This document shows, in pieces, positions 1-6,911 of a stretch of 7,169 nt of DNA. Made by a program: the position numbers and the translations under genes. The notes under the pieces are model-generated. The model was not told the DNA's origin and made no database searches. It saw only the letters and a program-made list of their open reading frames with translations. Location of the stretch: assembly GCA_030609605.1 (NCBI GenBank), contig JAUWBY010000115.1, forward strand, positions 1 through 7,169. Reading direction: 5' to 3'. The DNA comes from Candidatus Eiseniibacteriota bacterium (GTDB lineage: Bacteria > Joyebacterota > Joyebacteria > Joyebacterales > Joyebacteraceae). The stretch's first letter is position 1, and the number at the start of each line of letters is the position of its first letter.

Positions 1-485
1 AGGATGCTGTTCACCTTGAGCGCCGCTGTCTTCATCTCGGCCATGAACTCATGCGTCGTGAGACCCAGGGCCGTGACGTGCTCCTCCGAGAGGATCGGGT
101 CGTTGAGATCATCGTCCTTCAGGTAGTACTCGACGATCGGCGGGTCGAATCTGCGTCCCGCTTCGATGCCGAGGCGTTTCACCATTGAGCCTGCGGCGAC
201 GTTTCTCACTACGACCTCGATCGGCAGCATCTCGAGGCGATCAACAACCATCTCCCTCTCGCTGATCTTCTCGACGAAGTGCGTCGTGACGCCGGCCTCG
301 TTCAGAAGCGTGAAGAAATGAGACGAGATCTGGTTGTTCAGCACGCCCTTCCCGCTGATGATCTCGTGCTTGACGCCGTTGAAAGCCGTGGCATCGTCCT
401 TGAATTCCTGAATCATGCGCCCTGGAGAATCCGTCTCCCAGAGGATCTTCGCCTTGCCCTCATACAGCTGTTTCGTTTTTCTCAT
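1..485 (-). CDS. purC: SAICAR synthase (phosphoribosylaminoimidazole-succinocarboxamide synthase), 5' part
   Basis: PurC joins aspartate to CAIR using ATP to give SAICAR, a cytosolic step of de novo IMP synthesis. The first 161 codons are in the window and the reading frame runs off the left edge; full proteins of the family are about 230-240 residues. Visible features are the N-terminal nucleotide-binding strand LYEGKAKILW (residues 7-16), FKDDATAFN (28-36), and the family signature MLPIEVVVRNVAAGS (86-100), followed by PIVEYYLKDDDLNDP (116-130). The second family signature (a DxKxE-type motif) would lie beyond the edge. The start is ATG at 485-483, preceded by AAGGAG at 494-499 with an 8-nt spacer. 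The gene follows purB by 42 nt, and its product is the direct precursor of the substrate for one PurB reaction. The family call is secure; whether the 3' part is intact cannot be seen. Confidence 0.96.
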   Translation of the reverse strand, partial: MRKTKQLYEGKAKILWETDSPGRMIQEFKDDATAFNGVKHEIISGKGVLNNQISSHFFTLLNEAGVTTHFVEKISEREMVVDRLEMLPIEVVVRNVAAGSMVKRLGIEAGRRFDPPIVEYYLKDDDLNDPILSEEHVTALGLTTHEFMAEMKTAALKVNSI

Positions 486-527
486 ACGTTGTTCTCCTTC
501 GGTCCCGCTACGCCGACCGACCCCTCG

Positions 528-1850
528 CTAGCACTGCCCGCATTCCTCAGCTTCACTGAAGAACCCCATCCGTTCGAACACTGCTCTCGTACCTTTCATG
601 TGACGCTCAAGGCTCAACGCATCATCCAGCGCCTCATCACTCAGGAATTCACGCACACGTTTGCTTTTCGCAATCTCATCCCGGAATGGAGTGCCCTCCG
701 CCCCGGCTCGCATGGCCGCGGACTGAACGATGTCGTAGGCGTCATCGCGCGATAGTCCGGCTTCCACCAGTAGCGTCAGGACCGTTCCCGACGCGAACAG
801 ACCCCGTGATGATCCGAGGTTCTTGAGCATCGCGTCCGGCCTGATATCGAGTCCGGCGACCACGTTGGCGAACCGTTTCACCATGTAGTGGGCGATGATC
901 GAGCTGTCAGGGAGAATGATGCGCTCCACCGAGGAGTGCGAGATGTCGCGTTCATGCCACAGCTCGATGTTCTCCATGCCTGCCGCAGCGTTTGCTCTCA
1001 AGAGGCGCGCGAGTCCGCACATCTGCTCGCACTTGATGGGGTTCCGCTTGTGCGGCATTGCGGACGAGCCCTTCTGTTTCTTGCCGAAGCCCTCGAGTAT
1101 CTCAGCGGTCTCGGTGCGCGCAAGCAGGCGGATCTCCAGAGCCTGTCGAGCGATCACGCTTCCAAGCACGGCGAGGGCCGACAGATACCGCGCGTGTCTG
1201 TCGCGTGAGACTATCTGGTTTGAGATCTCGGCCGGATGGATGTCGAGGGCCTTGCATACGCGTCCTTCGATGCGCGGGTCGAGGTTGGCGTAGGTACCGA
1301 CTGGTCCTGATATCTTCCCCACGGCGGCGGCGCCCGTGGCGACGGCGAGCATGTCGCCCGCCCGCACTAGTTCGTCCCACCAGTAAGCGAACTTGAGACC
1401 AAGGCTCATCGGTTCGGCGTGCACGCCGTGTGTCCGGCCGAAGATCGGGGTCTCCTCGTGCTGGAGGGCCAGCGTCCGGACACGATCCGTGAGGTTGTCG
1501 AGCTCATCGAGAAGCAGGCGCCCCGCCCGCGCGATCTGCGCTCCCGTCGCGGTGTCAAGGATGTCGGAGGAGGTCATCCCCAGGTGGACGTACCGTGCCT
1601 CCGGTCCGATGCTCTCTCCGAGCGTCGTGAGGAAGGCGATCACGTCATGGTGCGTCGCTTCCTCAATCTCCTTCATGCGTTCGGTGTCCACGGCGGCCTT
1701 GTCTTCGATCACGGCCAGAGCGCTTTCGGGCACGCGGCCGAGTTCGGCCCACGCTCGCACGACCTCGATCTCGATCTTCACCCAAAGCGCGAGTCTGGTA
1801 TCATCACTCCATATGTCGGCCATCTCCGGGTATGCGTATCTGTCGATCAC
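528..1850 (-). CDS. purB: Adenylosuccinate lyase
   Basis: PurB removes fumarate from SAICAR to give AICAR and from adenylosuccinate to give AMP, so it serves both IMP synthesis and AMP formation. It belongs to the fumarase/aspartase superfamily and acts as a homotetramer in the cytosol. The 440-residue length is normal. Visible motifs are THHD with His68, His89 followed by the GMTSSDILDT segment (91-100), RTHGVHAEP with His141 (139-147), and the superfamily signature GSSAMPHKRNP (261-271), whose serine loop carries the catalytic Ser. These His positions agree with those known for the Bacillus-type enzyme. The start is a GTG at 1850-1848; the Shine-Dalgarno GAGGAG overlaps the guaA stop codon, and only 13 nt separate the two genes. 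The C-terminal end (about 425-440) is not conserved in pattern. Identification is firm. Confidence 0.97.
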   Translation of the reverse strand: MIDRYAYPEMADIWSDDTRLALWVKIEIEVVRAWAELGRVPESALAVIEDKAAVDTERMKEIEEATHHDVIAFLTTLGESIGPEARYVHLGMTSSDILDTATGAQIARAGRLLLDELDNLTDRVRTLALQHEETPIFGRTHGVHAEPMSLGLKFAYWWDELVRAGDMLAVATGAAAVGKISGPVGTYANLDPRIEGRVCKALDIHPAEISNQIVSRDRHARYLSALAVLGSVIARQALEIRLLARTETAEILEGFGKKQKGSSAMPHKRNPIKCEQMCGLARLLRANAAAGMENIELWHERDISHSSVERIILPDSSIIAHYMVKRFANVVAGLDIRPDAMLKNLGSSRGLFASGTVLTLLVEAGLSRDDAYDIVQSAAMRAGAEGTPFRDEIAKSKRVREFLSDEALDDALSLERHMKGTRAVFERMGFFSEAEECGQC

Positions 1851-1859
1851 GTTTCGGAA

Positions 1860-1865
1860 CTCCTC
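1860..1865 (-). promoter_or_regulatory. Ribosome binding site of purB, overlapping the guaA stop
   Basis: The hexamer GAGGAG on the minus strand lies 9 nt before the GTG start of purB and shares bases with the TGA stop of guaA (1866-1864). It supports the GTG start and suggests that translation termination on guaA and initiation on purB are physically linked. Confidence 0.75.
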
Positions 1866-3453
1866 ATTCCCACTCGATCGTGGACGGTGGCTTCGAGCTT
1901 ATGTCGTAGCAGACACGATTGACCCCGCGCACCTCGTTGATAATCCGCGCCGATATCCGCTCAAGAACGTCAAAGGGCATCGGGAACCAGTGAGCCGTCA
2001 TCCCGTCCAGCGAATGCACGGCCCTCACTGCCACGACGTGCTCGTAGGTTCGCTCGTCCCCCATCACTCCGACTGTCCTCACGGGCAGGAGGACCACAAA
2101 GGCCTGCCATATGTCATCATACAGACCGGCTCGCCGTATCTCCTCAAGTGCGATGGCGTCGGCTTCCTGCAGCATGGCCACCCTCTCCTTCGTCACTTCT
2201 CCAAGGATACGGATGGCCAGCCCGGGTCCGGGGAACGGGTGCCTGCCGAGGATGTCAGCGTCGATTCCGAGTTCAGCGCCCACCTTCCGAACCTCATCCT
2301 TGAAGAGCATTCTCAGCGGCTCGAGCAGCTCGAGATCCATGCGCTCAGGGAGGCCACCCACATTGTGGTGGCTCTTTATCGTGGCCGATGGACCTTTCAC
2401 AGAAACGCTCTCGATGACGTCCGGGTAGAGCGTGCCCTGCGCAAGGAAACGGATATCCCCCTCACGACAAGCCTCTTCCTCGAACACGCGTATGAACTCG
2501 TGGCCGATGATCTTTCTCTTGCGCTCCGGGTCGATCACTCCGGAGAGCGCTGCGAGGAAACGGTTGGCCGCGTCCACGACGCTGATCGTGATGCCGAGCC
2601 TGTCCCGGAGCCTGTCTATGACGTCGAGTTCCTCGCCCTTTCTGAGCACCCCGTTGTCAACGAAGATCGGGATGAGTCTGTCACCGATGGCCTTGTGAAT
2701 AAGCACTGCCATCACAGACGAATCGACTCCGCCCGAGAGAGCACAGATGACACGGGAATCTCCAACGCGATTTCGGATATCCTCGACAGTTTCATCCACG
2801 AACGACCTCGGTGTCCAGCTACCCTCTATCCTGCTGAGCTGTCTGACGAAGTTCTCGAGCAGTCGACCGCCGCCCTCGGTGTGTATGACCTCAGGATGGA
2901 ACTGGAGACCGTAGATGCATCGCTCGTCGGAGCCTATCGCAGCTATCTTGCCGTCTGAGCTTCTACCGATGACTTCGAACCCAGGCGGAGGCGATGCGAC
3001 CTCATCCCCATGGCTCATCCAGACCTGCAGGTTGTCGCTCAGCCCGTCGAAGAGCGGGTGACCGGAGTTCGGAGCAAAGCCCATGGGACCGTATTCGCGC
3101 GTATCGCTACGGGAGACGCCTCCCCCGAGCGCCTGGGCAGTCGCCTGCATGCCGTAGCAGATGCCGAGCACTGGGATGCCCAGCTCGAAGATGCCCGGAT
3201 CGGGTTTCGGCGCGTCGTCGGCGTAGATGCTCGATGGTCCGCCCGAGAGTACAATGGCTCCCGTGTTCGCGGCTATCTGGGCCAGAGGCGTGTCGTATCT
3301 CAGGACCTCGGAAAAGACGCCGAGTTCCCTTATCCGGCGCGCGATAAGATGCGTATACTGCGAGCCGAAGTCCAAGATGGCGACGCGTGTATGACTATGC
3401 TCTCTCGACTTGTGTCCCCTGCCTTGCACAGACGTAGGTGCCCCCAAAGCCAT
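1864..3453 (-). CDS. guaA: GMP synthase (glutamine-hydrolysing)
   Basis: GuaA converts XMP to GMP using ATP and ammonia released from glutamine. The 529-residue protein has the full bacterial architecture. A class I glutamine amidotransferase domain (about 22-208) holds the nucleophile Cys99 in GICYGMQ and the His186/Glu188 pair in FHPEV. An ATP pyrophosphatase domain (about 215-403) holds the P-loop SGGVDSS (240-246). The C-terminal dimerisation domain holds RHPFPGPGLAIR (404-415) and ends in the typical KPPSTIEWE. The chosen start is ATG at 3453-3451, with GGAGG 7 nt upstream. This gives about 20 residues before the core RVAILDFGSQY, longer than the usual short leader. A GTG at codon 9 is an alternative but has no visible Shine-Dalgarno. 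It lies 30 nt after guaB3, which makes its substrate XMP, so the two catalyse consecutive steps. Confidence 0.98.
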   Translation of the reverse strand: MALGAPTSVQGRGHKSREHSHTRVAILDFGSQYTHLIARRIRELGVFSEVLRYDTPLAQIAANTGAIVLSGGPSSIYADDAPKPDPGIFELGIPVLGICYGMQATAQALGGGVSRSDTREYGPMGFAPNSGHPLFDGLSDNLQVWMSHGDEVASPPPGFEVIGRSSDGKIAAIGSDERCIYGLQFHPEVIHTEGGGRLLENFVRQLSRIEGSWTPRSFVDETVEDIRNRVGDSRVICALSGGVDSSVMAVLIHKAIGDRLIPIFVDNGVLRKGEELDVIDRLRDRLGITISVVDAANRFLAALSGVIDPERKRKIIGHEFIRVFEEEACREGDIRFLAQGTLYPDVIESVSVKGPSATIKSHHNVGGLPERMDLELLEPLRMLFKDEVRKVGAELGIDADILGRHPFPGPGLAIRILGEVTKERVAMLQEADAIALEEIRRAGLYDDIWQAFVVLLPVRTVGVMGDERTYEHVVAVRAVHSLDGMTAHWFPMPFDVLERISARIINEVRGVNRVCYDISSKPPSTIEWE

Positions 3454-3460
3454 GGTCCGC

Positions 3461-3465
3461 CCTCC
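3461..3465 (-). promoter_or_regulatory. Ribosome binding site of guaA
   Basis: GGAGG on the minus strand lies 7 nt before the ATG at 3453. It lies in the 30-nt gap after guaB3 and is the reason for preferring this start over internal GTG or TTG codons, even though it gives GuaA an N-terminal extension. Confidence 0.7.
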
Positions 3466-3483
3466 ACTTTCGAACCGGCCCAG

Positions 3484-4644
3484 CTATCTCCACATTCCAA
3501 CACCCTGCGCGCGCTGCATGAGCTTGCCTTCAGATCGGATAGAAGGAGCGATGATCAGCTCGGCGTGCTGCATCTCAAAGATGTTCTTGGCGCCGACGGA
3601 GCCCATGCAGGTCTTGATGGCTCCCAGGAAGTTCTGCGTGCCGTCGTCGGTCCGCGCGGGTCCCAGGAGGATCTCCTTGAGTGTGCCGCTCGTCCCCGTC
3701 TTGACTCGGGCGCCTCTGGGAAGGTCTCCGTGCGGTGTCGACATTCCCCAGTGGTACCCTCGCCCCGGGGCTTCCTTCGCCCTGGCCATCGCAGAGCCTA
3801 TCATGACCGCGTCGGCTCCTGAGACGAATGCCTTACAGACATCGCCACCGGTGTCCATTCCGCCGTCCGTTATGATGGGGACGTACACTCCCGTTCTCTT
3901 CTGGTGGAAATCGCGCGCAGCGGCAGCATCGACGGTAGCAGTGACTTGTGGGACGCCCAATCCGAGCACTCCCCTTGTCGTGCAGGCGGCTCCCGGTCCG
4001 ACGCCGACAAGCACGGCCGAAGCCCCGGCCTCCATCAGATCGAGTGCGACGTCATAGGTGACGCAGTTGCCTACGATGACAGGTATCGACATTGAGTCTA
4101 TGAATGCCTGGAAGTCGAGCGTCGGATAGGCGGTGGACACGTGATCGATTGTGGCAACGGTCGTCTGGATCACGAAGATGTCCGCTCCGGCCTCCTCGGC
4201 CAATCTTCCGAGTCGTTCGGCGCGCCTGGGTGTTGCCGAGACGGCAGCGATGGCTCCCCGTGACTTGATCGCCTCCACGCGCTTTCCAACGAGTTCCTCT
4301 TTGATCTCCGGTTCGTAGAGTTCCTGGACATAGCGCGTGACCTCTTCCGGTGTAGCGCCGGCTATCCTACCCAAGACGTCTTCGGGATCCTCATACCGCG
4401 TCTGGACGCCCTCGAGGTTTAGAACTCCGATCCCGCCCAGCTTTGACATCTCCACAGCCATTGTTGCGTCCACGACACCGTCCATCGCAGCAGCCAGGAT
4501 CGGTACCGTAAACTCCATGTCGCGAAGTCGCCAGGTTGTATCCGTTTCCTCGGGGTTGATAGTGACCCGCCCCGGAACGATGGCGACCTCATCGAAGCCG
4601 AAGGCCTGCCGCGCCTTTCTGCCTCGTCCGATGTAGAAACCCAT
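3484..4644 (-). CDS. guaB3: IMP dehydrogenase of the GuaB3 family (no CBS domains)
   Basis: This protein likely oxidises IMP to XMP with NAD+, the first committed step to GMP. It is 386 residues long, against about 480-500 for classical GuaB. A single TIM-barrel catalytic domain is visible. The segment where CBS domains normally sit is only a short helical linker (about 85-128). The catalytic loop GPGAACT (216-222) carries Cys221 and is followed by TRGVLGLGVPQ. The IMP phosphate and base sites are seen as DGGMDTGGD (260-268), GSAMA (283-287) and APGR (292-295). The N-terminal IGRGRKAR and the overall order of motifs resemble the cyanobacterial GuaB3 group, for which IMP dehydrogenase activity has been reported, rather than classical GuaB. 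The start is ATG at 4644 with AGGAGG 5 nt upstream. Placement directly before guaA strongly supports the IMP dehydrogenase role. Absence of CBS domains removes the usual adenine/guanine-nucleotide allosteric site. Confidence 0.93.
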   Translation of the reverse strand: MGFYIGRGRKARQAFGFDEVAIVPGRVTINPEETDTTWRLRDMEFTVPILAAAMDGVVDATMAVEMSKLGGIGVLNLEGVQTRYEDPEDVLGRIAGATPEEVTRYVQELYEPEIKEELVGKRVEAIKSRGAIAAVSATPRRAERLGRLAEEAGADIFVIQTTVATIDHVSTAYPTLDFQAFIDSMSIPVIVGNCVTYDVALDLMEAGASAVLVGVGPGAACTTRGVLGLGVPQVTATVDAAAARDFHQKRTGVYVPIITDGGMDTGGDVCKAFVSGADAVMIGSAMARAKEAPGRGYHWGMSTPHGDLPRGARVKTGTSGTLKEILLGPARTDDGTQNFLGAIKTCMGSVGAKNIFEMQHAELIIAPSIRSEGKLMQRAQGVGMWR

Positions 4645-4702
4645 CGAGCCCTCCTCTGGAACCCTGTGAGACTGTCTCTTCAGGAACGATATTCCAGTGT
4701 CA
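4645..4702 (-). other. Intergenic segment between pyrE and guaB3 with short inverted repeats
   Basis: This 58-nt gap is the largest in the window and separates the pyrimidine module from the purine module. It contains the guaB3 ribosome binding site (AGGAGG, 4650-4655). It also holds a 6-bp inverted pair, CTGGAA/TTCCAG, at 4692-4697 and 4656-4661, the second arm abutting the binding site, and within that an 11-bp near-perfect palindrome GAGACTGTCTC at 4668-4678. There is no T-run, so it does not look like an intrinsic terminator. The repeats may be chance; a role as an RNA hairpin or operator affecting guaB3 is only a possibility. Confidence 0.35.
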
Positions 4703-5293
4703 TCACGCGCCTCCGTCCGGCCTGCTTCCCGGCTTCGTCACCGGGATGCCCTCAAGACAGAGCGGGCAGTGGTCCGGTTCGTAGCTGTCGATATGGCGCT
4801 TGAGGAGCGATTCGGATCGTTCACCCAGGCCCGACGGGTCAAGACTGCGATCGACCAGGAATCCGAACCCCACGACTTCTCCCCCCGCCTCTCTGACCAG
4901 CTCGGCCACCTCCTTGATGGAGCTCCCCGTTGTGACAACGTCCTCAACCACGAGCACACGCTCGCCCGGCTTAACGGAGAAACCCCGTCTCAATCTCATC
5001 GCGCCGCTCTCGCGCTCGGCGAAGATCGACCTCACGCCCAGCGCTCGGGCGACCTCGTAACCGATGATGATACCTCCGAGCGCGGGTGCCACGACCACAT
5101 CGACGGCATCATTGCAGAAGCGGTCGGCCAGCAAGCGCCCCAGTTCCTCGGCCGCGTCGGGCCGTTCAAGGATGCGGGCGCACTGGAAGTACTCTCCACT
5201 GTGACGTCCCGATGTCAGCCGGAAATGGCCGACGAGGAGCGCCTTGGTCTCGATCATGAGTGCAAGCACTCTGTCTGCTGTGGCAGTTGTCAC
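4703..5293 (-). CDS. pyrE: Orotate phosphoribosyltransferase
   Basis: PyrE transfers the ribose-5-phosphate of PRPP to orotate, giving OMP, the fifth step of UMP synthesis. It is 196 residues long, normal for a monofunctional bacterial enzyme. Visible features are FRLTSGRHSGEYF (24-36) for orotate binding, the loop AERESGAMRLRRGF (92-105), and the PRPP-binding signature VLVVEDVVTTGSS (113-125) with the acidic pair Glu117/Asp118. Near the C-terminus DHCPLCLEGIPVTKPGS (174-190) contains a CxxC pair (Cys176, Cys179), a tail seen in one PyrE subgroup. The start is a GTG at 5293-5291 that overlaps the pyrF stop (GTGA, 4-nt overlap), with GAGGTG 5 nt upstream. PyrE and PyrF act on consecutive intermediates, and the overlap suggests coupled translation. 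Confidence 0.96.
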   Translation of the reverse strand: MTTATADRVLALMIETKALLVGHFRLTSGRHSGEYFQCARILERPDAAEELGRLLADRFCNDAVDVVVAPALGGIIIGYEVARALGVRSIFAERESGAMRLRRGFSVKPGERVLVVEDVVTTGSSIKEVAELVREAGGEVVGFGFLVDRSLDPSGLGERSESLLKRHIDSYEPDHCPLCLEGIPVTKPGSRPDGGA

Positions 5294-5991
5294 TCTCTCA
5301 CCTCTACGGGGTTCATGTCATCGAGGATCATCCGGGCCGCTTCGCTCGGCCGCTTGGCGGAGTCCCTGATGGGACGGCCGATCACGATGTAGTCCGCGCC
5401 GTTCTCGAACGCCTGGAGCGGTGTCGCGACACGATGCTGGTCCTGCTTGGCCGCCCACGAAGGCCTGATGCCCGGAGTGACGATGAGGAAGTCGGGGCCT
5501 AGGCGATCCCGGATGGCTCTTGCCTCCCAGGCTGAGGAGACGATCCCGTCGAGGCCTGCGCCCTTCGCACGCTCGGCCAGCGCCAGCACCTCGTCCACGG
5601 TCGACGACATGCTTGTGAGGACCGTGACAGCCAGGACCTTCGGCGGGTCTATGCTCATTCGCTCGGCCTCTTTCCGACTGGCCGTCACCGCCGCCCGCAT
5701 CATCGCGGTCCCGCCGGCGGCGTGGACGTCGAACATGTCGACGCCTAGCGACGTCGCTGCGGTCGCTGCCTCGGCGACCGTGTTCGGAATGTCGTGAAAC
5801 TTGAGATCAAGAAAAACACCGTACCCCGATTCCTTCAGCTCTCTCACCAGTTCGGGCCCTTCCGCCGTAAAGAGTCGGCTGCCGACCTTGAAATGCGAGG
5901 CGTAGTCCGCCGTTCTGTGCGCCAGGTCAAGCGCCTCCTCACGAGTCGGCAGATCGAGGGCTATTATCAATCTGCTTCGGTTGTCAGACAT
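5290..5991 (-). CDS. pyrF: Orotidine-5'-phosphate decarboxylase
   Basis: PyrF decarboxylates OMP to UMP, the last step of de novo pyrimidine synthesis, as a cytosolic TIM-barrel homodimer. From the chosen start it has 233 residues, the usual length. Visible residues are IALDLP with Asp13, Lys35 in HFKVGS, the catalytic charged network DLKFHD (62-67; Asp62, Lys64, Asp67), the phosphate-loop segment VTPGIRP (171-177), and IGRPI (204-208), whose Arg206 should contact the phosphate. The frame stays open upstream to 6042, but the ATG at 5991-5989 is preferred. It has AAAGGAG 8 nt upstream, and the protein then begins MSDNRSRLIIALD as homologs do. The gene overlaps the 3' end of pyrD by 25 nt and ends in a 4-nt overlap with pyrE. 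Confidence 0.97.
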   Translation of the reverse strand: MSDNRSRLIIALDLPTREEALDLAHRTADYASHFKVGSRLFTAEGPELVRELKESGYGVFLDLKFHDIPNTVAEAATAATSLGVDMFDVHAAGGTAMMRAAVTASRKEAERMSIDPPKVLAVTVLTSMSSTVDEVLALAERAKGAGLDGIVSSAWEARAIRDRLGPDFLIVTPGIRPSWAAKQDQHRVATPLQAFENGADYIVIGRPIRDSAKRPSEAARMILDDMNPVEVRE

Positions 5992-6911
5992 GGTTCCCTC
6001 TCCTTTCTTGCCGCGCCTACATACGCGGCCATTTCGTTCCATTCCTCCCGTATCATCCGTTCCTCGATTCCGTGTACGATCAAAGCTGCAACTCCGGGGT
6101 CTTTGAAGAGGGCGGTTCCCACCTGGAACGCTGAAGCGCCCGCAAGGATGTACTCAAGTGCGTCGTCCGCCGTGGCTATGCCTCCGGAGCCGATTATGGG
6201 CAATTGTACGGCTCCGGCAATCTGCCAGGTCAGAGCGAGGTTGACCGGCAGGAGCGCCTTTCCGGACAGTCCTCCGAAGATATTGCCGAGGGCCGGAGCT
6301 TTGCTGTCGAGATCGATCCGCATGCCGGTCAACGTGTTTGCGACGACAAGCGCATCGGCGCCCGCCTCCTTCGCCGCCTCCGCCACCGACAGTGCATCCG
6401 CTACGTTCGGTGAGAGCTTCACGATCAGAGTTGACTGCGTAGCGGCTCTTGCCGCACTCACCACCTTGCCCACCGCGTCTGGGTCGGCCCAGAGAGGACG
6501 CCTCGCACGCTTGACGTTCGGACACGAGATGTTGAGTTCAACGGCCGACACTTCATCTCTCTCACCCACTGCGGATGCGAGACGGGCGAACTCCCCGGCG
6601 TCCGAACCCGCGACGCTCGCTATGAGTTTCGTCGGCAGTTGGGCCGTCCCCGGGAGCTTCTCCTTGAGAAACCTCTCAAGCCCCACGTTCTCGAGTCCTA
6701 TGGAATTCAGGAGCCCGCCCGGCGTTTCTCTCAGCCGCGGGGGACGGTTGCCCTCGCGAGGATCGGGCGTGATGGTCTTCGTGACGATCGCGCCGACCAG
6801 GGAGAGATCAATGAGCTTGCCGTACTCGGTTCCATATCCGACCGTGCCGGAAGCGAGGATGACGGGATTCCGCAGAGTCAGCTTGCCCATCTTCGTGGTC
6901 AAATCAGGCAC
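5967..6911 (-). CDS. pyrD: Dihydroorotate dehydrogenase type 1B, catalytic subunit
   Basis: PyrD oxidises dihydroorotate to orotate on an FMN-binding TIM barrel; in type 1B enzymes electrons pass to NAD+ through PyrK. The chosen start gives 314 residues, normal for this class. Visible features are LRNPVILASG (12-21), VTKTITPDPREGNRPPR (43-59), LNSIGLEN (68-75), the active-site stretch ELNISCPN with catalytic Cys130 (the Cys marks class 1), VKLSPN with Lys165 (164-169), NTLTGMR (192-198), and FMN phosphate sites GSGGI (241-245) and VGTA (264-267). The start is GTG at 6911-6909, with GGAGG 9 nt upstream, overlapping the pyrK stop by 8 nt. The segment RARRPLW (134-140), just after CPNVK, departs from the family's usual glycine-rich xGGxxFG pattern, although its length is normal. 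The frame is otherwise intact. Confidence 0.95.
   Translation of the reverse strand: MPDLTTKMGKLTLRNPVILASGTVGYGTEYGKLIDLSLVGAIVTKTITPDPREGNRPPRLRETPGGLLNSIGLENVGLERFLKEKLPGTAQLPTKLIASVAGSDAGEFARLASAVGERDEVSAVELNISCPNVKRARRPLWADPDAVGKVVSAARAATQSTLIVKLSPNVADALSVAEAAKEAGADALVVANTLTGMRIDLDSKAPALGNIFGGLSGKALLPVNLALTWQIAGAVQLPIIGSGGIATADDALEYILAGASAFQVGTALFKDPGVAALIVHGIEERMIREEWNEMAAYVGAARKEREPCLTTEAD
6000..6006 (-). promoter_or_regulatory. Ribosome binding site of pyrF inside the pyrD 3' end
   Basis: AAAGGAG on the minus strand lies 8 nt before the ATG at 5991 and inside pyrD coding sequence. It decides the pyrF start against the upstream in-frame ATG at 6042, which would add 17 non-conserved, basic residues. 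Confidence 0.8.

Noticed and set aside
486..527. Possible terminator or regulatory hairpin between purB and purC
   Set aside because: The 42-nt gap is GC-rich with only a 4-bp GGTC/GACC pairing and no T-run; apart from the purC ribosome binding site (494-499), nothing supported is seen.
279..755. Plus-strand open frame of 158 codons opposite purC/purB
   Set aside because: It runs antisense across the purC start and purB end, with no family resemblance and no convincing independent start signal.
1393..2958. A 521-codon open frame on the plus strand opposite purB and guaA
   Set aside because: It lies wholly antisense to two well-supported enzymes, spans their junction, has no recognisable domain and a low-complexity, Arg/Ser/His-rich composition. 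It is best explained as a by-product of codon bias in GC-rich genes.
3010..3822. Plus-strand open frame of 270 codons opposite guaA/guaB3
   Set aside because: It is a shadow of two conserved genes and crosses their junction; no domain is recognisable.
5992..6042. Longer pyrF starting at the ATG at 6042
   Set aside because: It adds 17 non-conserved residues that are antiparallel to nothing useful and lie inside pyrD; the ATG at 5991 has a strong Shine-Dalgarno and matches the usual N-terminus.
6154..6525. Minus-strand 123-codon frame inside pyrD
   Set aside because: It is an alternative frame of pyrD with a Gly/Arg-rich composition and no domain. It was used only to examine possible frame changes near the PyrD active site.
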